NCBI GenBank assembly: GCA_013822345.1
Contig: PNKH01000078.1
Span: 1 to 38,614, forward strand
Source of the DNA: Isosphaera sp.
Lineage (GTDB): Bacteria; Planctomycetota; Planctomycetia; Gemmatales; Gemmataceae
Reading direction: 5' to 3'
DNA: 38,614 nt
In this document: piece after piece, positions 33,564 through 38,614 of the stretch
How positions within the stretch are numbered: the first letter of the stretch is position 1
Layout: each line of letters opens with the position of its first letter
The notes under the pieces: model-generated
Databases searched by the model: none
What the model was told of the DNA's origin: nothing
What the model saw: the letters and a program-made list of their open reading frames with translations, nothing else
Translations under genes and position numbers: made by a program

Positions 33564-35954
33564 ATGCCGAAGGATCCGCGACCGGGCCGGTTGCGCTGCG
33601 AGCGGCTGGAGGACCGGGAGGTCCCGGCCGCCGCCGTCCTCGCCGCCGGGACCCTGACCGTCACCGGGACGGACGCGGTCGACCGCATCCGCGTCGTCCG
33701 GGACGGGGACGCCCTCCTCGTCCTGGACGGCTCCCTCCAGATCGGGGCGTTCTCGAACGCGGCGGTCACCGCCATCGCGGTCGACGTGCTCGGCGGGAAC
33801 GACAGCGTGGTGATCGGGAACACGGTGACCCAGCCGGCGGCGGTGGAGGGGGGGGCCGGGAACGACGTGCTGTCGGCCGGGGGCGGGTTCGCGGCCCTGT
33901 CCGGCGGGCCCGGGGACGACACCCTGATCGGCGGGCGGGGCGGGGCCTCGTTCGCCGGCGGGCCCGGGGCCGACCGGTTCCTCCGGGTCCGGCCGGGGGA
34001 GACGGTCCTGTCGGACGCGGCCGACCGGTCCCTGGTCGAGACCCCGCCGGCGGTCACCCCGCCGCAGACGATCACCGCGGCCGAGGTGGACACCCTGCTG
34101 CGGCGGGCGGCGGCGGCGTCCCGCAGCTCGGACGCGATCATCGCCATCACCGACCGGAACGGGCGGATCCTGGGGGTGCGGGTGGAGAGCGGGGTGGCCC
34201 CGGACATCACCCAGAACCCGGCCAACCTGGTGTTCGCGATCGACGGGGCGGTGGCCAAGGCCCGGACCGGGGCGTTCTTCGCCAACAACCAGGCCCCGCT
34301 CACCTCCCGGACCGTCCAGTCCCTCAGCCAGAGCCCGTTCACCGAGCGGCAGATCAACTCGAACCCGAGCGTCACCGACCCGAACTCGCCGCTCCGCGGG
34401 CCGGGGTTCGTGGCCGACGTCGGGGTGAACGGGAAGAGCCACTTCCCGCCGGGGGTGCCGATGACCCCGCAGGTCGACCTGCTGTTCATCGAGCACACCA
34501 ACCGGGACTCGACGTTCCACCCGGGGAACGACCGGATCAAGGGGACGGCCGACGACGTGGAGCTGGCCGAGCGGTTCAACATCGACCCGGCGTTCGTCCC
34601 GGCCGGGCAGAGCCTGTTCCCGCCGGACTCGTACGGGTTCGAGTCCGGGGTGCTCCCGGGGGCGCAGAACCGCGGGATCGCGACCAGCCCGGGCGGGGTG
34701 CCGATCTTCAAGAACGGGCAGCTGGTCGGCGGGATCGGGGTGTTCTTCCCCGGGAGGAGCGGGTTCGCGACCGAGGAGAACAGCCGGACCAGCAGCACCT
34801 TCAACCCGGCCCTCCCGGACCGGACGGCCGAGGCCGAGTTCATCGCGTTCGCCGCGGTCGGCGGGTTCACCTCGGCCCTCCCCGGGTTCCCGACCATCCC
34901 GATCGGGACGTTGGGCGGGGTGGCCCCGCTGGCCGGGTTCGGGCTGCCGAACGGGCGGGTCGACCTCGTCGGGATCACCCTGGACATCATCGGGCCGGGC
35001 GGGAACGAGGGGCCGAAGGCGATCCTGGAGGTCGGGCAGCGGGTCGGGTCCGGGCAGGGGAACCCGGACGACGGGACCAACCAGGTGATCGACGTCGACG
35101 CCAACGACGACGGGACGGCCGGGGACGCGGTCACCCTCCGGGACGGGCTGCTCGCCCCCGAGGGGTGGTTGGTGATGCCGCACGACGGGGACGGGCTGAC
35201 GGCCGCCGACGTGACCCGGATCATCACCCAGGGGATCGCCCAGTCGGTCCGCACCCGGGCGGCCATCCGGCTGCCGCTGAGCGTCCCGACGAAGATGGTG
35301 TTCGCGGTCGCCGACCGGCAGGGGGAGATCCTCGGGCTGTTCCGGGAGCCGGACGCGACGATCTTCTCGATCGACGTGGCGGTGGCCAAGGCCCGGAACG
35401 CGAACTACTACGCCGACCCGTCGAAGCTCCAGGTCATCGACCGGGTGGAGGGGACCCCGCCGGGGACCGCGTTCACCGCCCGGACGTTCCGGTTCCTGGC
35501 CCAGCCGCGGTTCCCGCAGGGGCTCGACGGGGAGATCCCCGGCCCGTTCTCGCAACTGTTGGACGGCGGGTCGAACCGGTTCACCGGGCGGACCGTCGGG
35601 GCGCCGAAGCCGGCCTCCACGTTCGTCACGGTGGTCGGGAACGACGCGTTCAACCCGCAGACCAACTTCCGGGACCCGACGAACATCCTGAACCAGAACG
35701 GGATCGTGTTCTTCCCGGGCAGCGCCCCGCTGTACAAGCCGGCGACCCCGGGGGCCCCGGCGACCCTGGTCGGCGGGTTCGGGGTGTCCGGGGACGGGGT
35801 CGACCAGGACGACGTGGTCACCTCCACCGGCCAGGAGGGGTTCCTGGTGCCGGAGGAAGCGATCCGGGCCGACGAGGTGCTGGTCCGCGGCGTCCGCCTG
35901 CCGTACCAGAAGTACAACCGCAACCCGACCGGCGGCATCCCGCCGCGCGGGTGA
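33564..35954 (+). CDS. Surface protein with RTX-like repeats and two GlcG/HbpS-type domains
   Basis: The protein has 796 residues. The N-terminus (LRCERLEDREVPAAAV) is the Arg/Glu-rich motif typical of large planctomycete surface proteins, replacing a classical signal peptide. Residues 75-150 contain RTX-like, Ca-binding-type repeats (LGGNDSVVIG, GGAGNDVLSAGG, GGPGDDTLIGG, GGPGADRF). Two GlcG/HbpS (DUF336) domains follow: one begins near 170 (ITAAEVDTLLRRAA...FAIDGAVAKARTGAFFA), the other near 545 (LTAADVTRIITQGI...FSIDVAVAKARNANYYAD). Each is followed by a long insert. HbpS of Streptomyces binds haem; haem binding here is only a possibility. GGGGAG lies just before the ATG, supporting the start. 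A strong GC hairpin follows the stop. Confidence 0.8.
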   Translation: MPKDPRPGRLRCERLEDREVPAAAVLAAGTLTVTGTDAVDRIRVVRDGDALLVLDGSLQIGAFSNAAVTAIAVDVLGGNDSVVIGNTVTQPAAVEGGAGNDVLSAGGGFAALSGGPGDDTLIGGRGGASFAGGPGADRFLRVRPGETVLSDAADRSLVETPPAVTPPQTITAAEVDTLLRRAAAASRSSDAIIAITDRNGRILGVRVESGVAPDITQNPANLVFAIDGAVAKARTGAFFANNQAPLTSRTVQSLSQSPFTERQINSNPSVTDPNSPLRGPGFVADVGVNGKSHFPPGVPMTPQVDLLFIEHTNRDSTFHPGNDRIKGTADDVELAERFNIDPAFVPAGQSLFPPDSYGFESGVLPGAQNRGIATSPGGVPIFKNGQLVGGIGVFFPGRSGFATEENSRTSSTFNPALPDRTAEAEFIAFAAVGGFTSALPGFPTIPIGTLGGVAPLAGFGLPNGRVDLVGITLDIIGPGGNEGPKAILEVGQRVGSGQGNPDDGTNQVIDVDANDDGTAGDAVTLRDGLLAPEGWLVMPHDGDGLTAADVTRIITQGIAQSVRTRAAIRLPLSVPTKMVFAVADRQGEILGLFREPDATIFSIDVAVAKARNANYYADPSKLQVIDRVEGTPPGTAFTARTFRFLAQPRFPQGLDGEIPGPFSQLLDGGSNRFTGRTVGAPKPASTFVTVVGNDAFNPQTNFRDPTNILNQNGIVFFPGSAPLYKPATPGAPATLVGGFGVSGDGVDQDDVVTSTGQEGFLVPEEAIRADEVLVRGVRLPYQKYNRNPTGGIPPRG

Positions 35955-35986
35955 CGGTCGGGGCGGTGGTGACGGATCGGCGGCGG

Positions 35987-36021
35987 GCCCGCCCGGCCGC
36001 GGCCCGCGGCCGGGCGGGCCG
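35987..36021. terminator. GC-rich 17-bp inverted repeat after the GlcG-domain gene
   Basis: GGCCCGCCCGGCCGCGG (35987-36003) and its exact complement (36005-36021) are separated by one base, giving an effective stem of about 15 bp. It lies 33 nt after the stop at 35954 with no T-tract. It is probably a transcription terminator or an mRNA-end hairpin. Confidence 0.55.
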
Positions 36022-36105
36022 CGCTGTTCCCGCCGCCGCCGCGGTTCCGATCCGGACACGGTACGCACCCGCACCTGGTGCGTCGTCCCGGAAACGGAGT
36101 TCGCC

Positions 36106-36651
36106 ATGCGGACGTGGGTGTCGGCGGCGGCGGTGGCGGTGGCGGTCGGGTGGTCGCCCGGGGAGGCCCGGGCCCAGGTCGGGGAGCGGTTCGTCGACCG
36201 CACCCCGCGGCCGCTCTTCCGGATCGGCCGGGACGAGTCGTCCCGGACCGTCGGCCGGTACACGGACCCGTCGGTGACGGTGAACGATACGGGCGGGTAC
36301 AACGGCGGGCGGTTGCCGACCGGCGGGCTGTTCTCCCGGGGGGCGGTGGTGTACCCGCCGCCGAACCCGGCCGACACGGTCGGGGTGTTCGGGACGGACT
36401 ACGTCGGGATGGCGCTGAGCCCGCGGCGGGTGTTCCTGCCGGCGACGGACCCGACCCGGTACGCCCCGCTGATCCGGTCGTACCGGACGGACGTGGTGTT
36501 TCCGGAAGACATCTTCGCCCTGCGGCCGTTCCGGAAGGCGGTGATCGAGAAGCGGGAGGACGCCGAGAAGCGGCGCCACGGCGAGGAGGGCCACGGCGAC
36601 GAGGGGCACGGGGTGGAGGTACACGCCCCCGAGGCGCACGGCGGGAAGTGA
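36106..36651 (+). CDS. Small secreted protein with His/Glu-rich C-terminus
   Basis: The protein has 181 residues and I do not recognise the family. Residues 1-23 (MRTWVSAAAVAVAVGWSPGEARA) look like a signal peptide. The middle contains Gly/Pro-rich and aromatic segments (PRPLFRIGRDESSRTVGRYTDP, GTDYVGMALSPRRVFLPATDP) without a known motif. The last about 30 residues are charged and rich in His and Glu (RRHGEEGHGDEGHGVEVHAPEAHGGK), which could bind metal ions or haem; this is inference from composition. GGAG lies about 9 nt before the ATG. It follows the GlcG-domain gene on the same strand after a hairpin, and both products are predicted to be exported. Confidence 0.65.
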   Translation: MRTWVSAAAVAVAVGWSPGEARAQVGERFVDRTPRPLFRIGRDESSRTVGRYTDPSVTVNDTGGYNGGRLPTGGLFSRGAVVYPPPNPADTVGVFGTDYVGMALSPRRVFLPATDPTRYAPLIRSYRTDVVFPEDIFALRPFRKAVIEKREDAEKRRHGEEGHGDEGHGVEVHAPEAHGGK

Positions 36652-36658
36652 GCGACGG

Positions 36659-36825
36659 CCTCCCCCTCGCCCCCGGCAGGGGGAGAGGGCGGTGAGCGGC
36701 CGAAGGCCGCGAGCCGGGTGAGGGGGCGGGCGTACACGGGTGACCGGGTGCGTGGCCGCCCCTCACCCGGCTCGGCCCGGACGGGCCTCACCGCCCTCTC
36801 CCCGTGCCGGGGGCGAGGGGGGAGG
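36659..36825. repeat. CCCTCACCCGGC-type inverted repeat between convergent genes
   Basis: The outer arms 36659-36696 and 36787-36825 match over about 37 bases with one mismatch and one extra base. An inner pair, GAGCCGGGTGAGGGG (from 36711) with CCCCTCACCCGGCTC (to 36773), is perfect. It lies between the His-rich protein gene and the second kinase gene. The kinase stop (TGA, 36763-36765 on the minus strand) is inside the inner right arm, so the last about 20 kinase residues come from the repeat. I recall CCCTCACCCGGC repeats as widespread dispersed elements in bacterial genomes. Confidence 0.75.
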
Positions 36826-38328
36826 AGCCGTCGCCCGGCCGAGCCGCCGCAGCCGCAGCCCGATCACCACCAGCACCACCGCCCACGCCGCCCCGAACTC
36901 GAGCGGGGCCCACCGCAGGTCGAGGGCCATCACGAACGACAGCCCGAAGAACCCCGCCCCGACCACCGCGCAGTACCCCCAGAAGGTCGGGGCGAGGGTG
37001 AAGAACGCCAGCGCGGTGATGTTCGCCAGGCCCGGGTAATACTCGGTGTACCGGGAGATGTCGCCGTCCCAGCGGGCCAGCCACGCACTCGTCCCGGCCC
37101 CGTAGCAGGCCACCAGGTACCCGCCCCAGACCGCCCACAGCTGCCGCTCGGCCGCCCCGTGCGGGACGAACCGCCACCCGGTCCAGTACCCGACCGCGGC
37201 GACGAACGCGGCGGCCCGCAGCCCGTTCGCGGCGAAGATGCACCCGAGCGGCCAGTCGTTCCGGACCACCAGGGTGATCCAGGCGTCGGTCAGGAGCATG
37301 ACCGGGGCGAGGGCCAGCAGGAAGTTCGCGTAGGCCGCCAGCCGGTCGTCCAACCGGACCCGGACGAGCGAGTCGGCGAACCGGCCGACCAGCCCGACCC
37401 GGACCGCCGACACCGGCTCCCCGGCCAGGTACCGGGTCAGCTCCTCGGCGAGTTCGCCGGCGGTCGCGTACCGCCGGGCCGGGTCCTTCTCCAGGCACTT
37501 CAGGCAGACCGCCTCCAGGTCGCGCGGGACGCCCGGGTTCAGCCGCCGCGGCGGGGTCGGGTCGTCGAGCAGCACCCGGCCGAGGACCGAGTCGGCGGCG
37601 TCCCCGTCGAACGGCCGGCGGCCGGTCAGGCACTCGTACAGGATGACGCCGAGGGCCCAGACGTCGGCCGGGGGGCCGACGAACTTGGCCTTCCCGCCGG
37701 CCTGCTCGGGGGGCATGTACACCGGGGTGCCCATGACCGCCTCGGTCGCGGTCAGGTCGCGGGCGGCCCGCTTGGCGATCCCGAAGTCGGCGACCCGCGG
37801 CTCGCCGGCGGCGTCGAACAGGACGTTGGCGGGCTTCAGGTCGCGGTGGACGATCCCCTGCTCGTGGGCGGCGGCGACGCCGGCAGCGACCTTGCGGACG
37901 AGGTCGGCGGCGGCGCGGGGGTCGGGCCGGGCGCCGCGGAAGCGGTCGGCGCGGAGGCGGTCGGCGAGGGTGCCGCCGGGGCAGAACTCGAGGGCCATGT
38001 ACGGTCGGCCGTCGGCCTCGCCGTACTCGTACACCTGGACGACGTGGGGGTGGCGGACGGCGGCTGCCGCCTCGGCCTCGGCGAGGAACCGGGTGCGGTC
38101 GCGGCCGGCCAGGCCGGCAAGCATGACCTTGACGGCGACGGTCCGGCCGAGGGTGGTGTGGCGGGCCTCGTAGACGACGCCCATGCCGCCGCGGCCGAGT
38201 TCGCCGACGAGGTCGTATCCCGGGACGGCGAGCCCGGCGGGGCGGGCGATGTCGGCGGTGGACTGGGGGAAGGTGGACGGGTCGGGCGGCGCGGGCCGGA
38301 GGTCGTGGGTCTCGTCGCCGCGATTCAT
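36763..38328 (-). CDS. Hanks-type Ser/Thr protein kinase with C-terminal membrane domain
   Basis: The protein has 521 residues. The kinase domain covers about 38-310: GRGGMGVV at 45-52, K67 in AVKVML, HRDLKPAN from 161 and DFG at 181-183; the APE position reads PPE (YMPPEQ at 204-209), a common bacterial variant. From about 345 there are around six hydrophobic segments (for example ANFLLALAPVMLLTDAW, AAAFVAAVGYWTGW, ITALAFFTLAPTFWGYCAVVGAG), forming an integral-membrane domain, with no extracellular sensor repeats. Signal and targets are unknown. I start at the ATG at 38328 (MNRGDETHDL), with GGAG about 11 nt upstream; the frame is open further to 38460 but runs into an inverted repeat. The C-terminal tail (PPPSPPARGEGGEARPGRAG) is coded by the downstream repeat. 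Confidence 0.88.
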   Translation of the reverse strand: MNRGDETHDLRPAPPDPSTFPQSTADIARPAGLAVPGYDLVGELGRGGMGVVYEARHTTLGRTVAVKVMLAGLAGRDRTRFLAEAEAAAAVRHPHVVQVYEYGEADGRPYMALEFCPGGTLADRLRADRFRGARPDPRAAADLVRKVAAGVAAAHEQGIVHRDLKPANVLFDAAGEPRVADFGIAKRAARDLTATEAVMGTPVYMPPEQAGGKAKFVGPPADVWALGVILYECLTGRRPFDGDAADSVLGRVLLDDPTPPRRLNPGVPRDLEAVCLKCLEKDPARRYATAGELAEELTRYLAGEPVSAVRVGLVGRFADSLVRVRLDDRLAAYANFLLALAPVMLLTDAWITLVVRNDWPLGCIFAANGLRAAAFVAAVGYWTGWRFVPHGAAERQLWAVWGGYLVACYGAGTSAWLARWDGDISRYTEYYPGLANITALAFFTLAPTFWGYCAVVGAGFFGLSFVMALDLRWAPLEFGAAWAVVLVVIGLRLRRLGRATAPPPSPPARGEGGEARPGRAG

Positions 38329-38387
38329 GGGCGGGGCTCCGGACGCGACCCGTGACGGGCAGGTGGTCGGGTGGATTCGTCGGGTGG

Positions 38388-38566
38388 TGCCCCTCACCCG
38401 CCGCCGCGGGGCGCGGCGGCGACCTCTCCCCGGCGGGGAGAGGTGGGGCTCTGCGACCACTCGAACCGCACTCGATCCGGAAAGCTGCCGGGGCGGCCGT
38501 TGTCTTCACCTCTCCCCGCCGGGGAGAGGTCGGCCCGGCGCCTCGCCGGGCCGGGTGAGGGGCGCC
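38388..38566. repeat. CCCCTCACCCG/CCTCTCCCC inverted repeat upstream of the second kinase
   Basis: The left part holds CCCCTCACCCG (38390-38400) and CGACCTCTCCCCGGCGGGGA (from 38420). The right part holds the complementary CACCTCTCCCCGCCGGGGAG (from 38507) and CCGGGTGAGGGG (38551-38562). Each half also contains its own short CCTCTCCCC/GGGGAGAGG hairpin. It is related in sequence to the element at 36659-36825, so the kinase gene is bracketed by two members of the same class. The rest of 38329-38614 shows no supportable gene. Confidence 0.65.
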
Positions 38567-38614
38567 ACCTGCCGAGACCACTCAACCCGACTGCCCCCTA
38601 CTTCAGGTCCCACA

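Noticed and set aside
38598-38614. Possible end of a minus-strand gene at the right edge (codons reading W-D-L-K then TAG)
   Set aside because: Only about five codons are inside the window, which is too little to support a gene.

Overview
The window is very GC-rich (I estimate about 70%), densely coded and strongly biased to C/G in third positions. The gene content points to a planctomycete, most likely a Gemmata-like member of Gemmataceae. The supporting features are bacterial tetrahydromethanopterin (H4MPT) C1 genes, two membrane-anchored Hanks-type kinases, a PEP-CTERM protein, a surface protein whose N-terminus carries the LRCERLEDREVPA-type motif, and many intergenic inverted repeats. 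The taxonomic call is inference from gene content; no rRNA or tRNA gene was seen.

Layout. 1-324: the end of a secreted or surface protein, converging on an SDR oxidoreductase (391-1149, -). 1308-2675: a NYN (LabA-like) plus OST-HTH/LOTUS protein with a long Ala/Pro/Lys tail. 2765-10421 (+): a fused membrane protein/spermidine-synthase-like gene, then an H4MPT block (ATP-grasp protein, mch, RimK-like ATP-grasp ligase, CitG-like protein, 6-pyruvoyl/6-carboxytetrahydropterin synthase). 10470-24077 (-): a four-gene block read from right to left, consisting of a BRCT protein, a 2289-residue WD40/HEAT scaffold (ATGA overlap with the BRCT gene), a SWIM zinc-finger protein with a WGR-like C-terminus, and a retron-type reverse transcriptase. 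24078-24471 is its gene-free leader with a 27-bp perfect inverted repeat. 24472-25389 (-): a protein of the family often annotated as 3-methyladenine DNA glycosylase. 25482-31113 (+): a REC-SpoIIE phosphatase, a LamG-like PEP-CTERM protein and a Ser/Thr kinase with a periplasmic repeat region. 31143-33401 (-): an outer-membrane beta-barrel protein. 33564-36651 (+): a surface protein with RTX-like repeats and two GlcG/HbpS domains, then a small secreted His-rich protein. 36763-38328 (-): a second membrane Ser/Thr kinase.

The best candidate for an under-described system is the RT block. The RT carries the retron hallmarks NAxxH and VTG and a YADD catalytic core. Its partners combine domains known from DNA-break recognition (BRCT, WGR, SWIM) with a giant HEAT scaffold, and none shows an obvious nuclease, NADase or protease effector. 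There are two candidate positions for a templating ncRNA: the 114-bp hairpin that fills the spacer directly upstream of the RT gene, and the leader of the whole block. Both hairpins may instead be dispersed genomic repeats, which a genome search would settle. I have an unverified recollection that retron surveys list a type with ARM/HEAT and SWIM partners, so the association may have been catalogued without being understood.

A second theme is inverted repeats placed exactly at gene ends. Several supply the stop codon or the last codons of neighbouring genes: the mch stop, both converging stops at 10418-10473, the glycosylase-like C-terminus, and the C-terminus of the second kinase.
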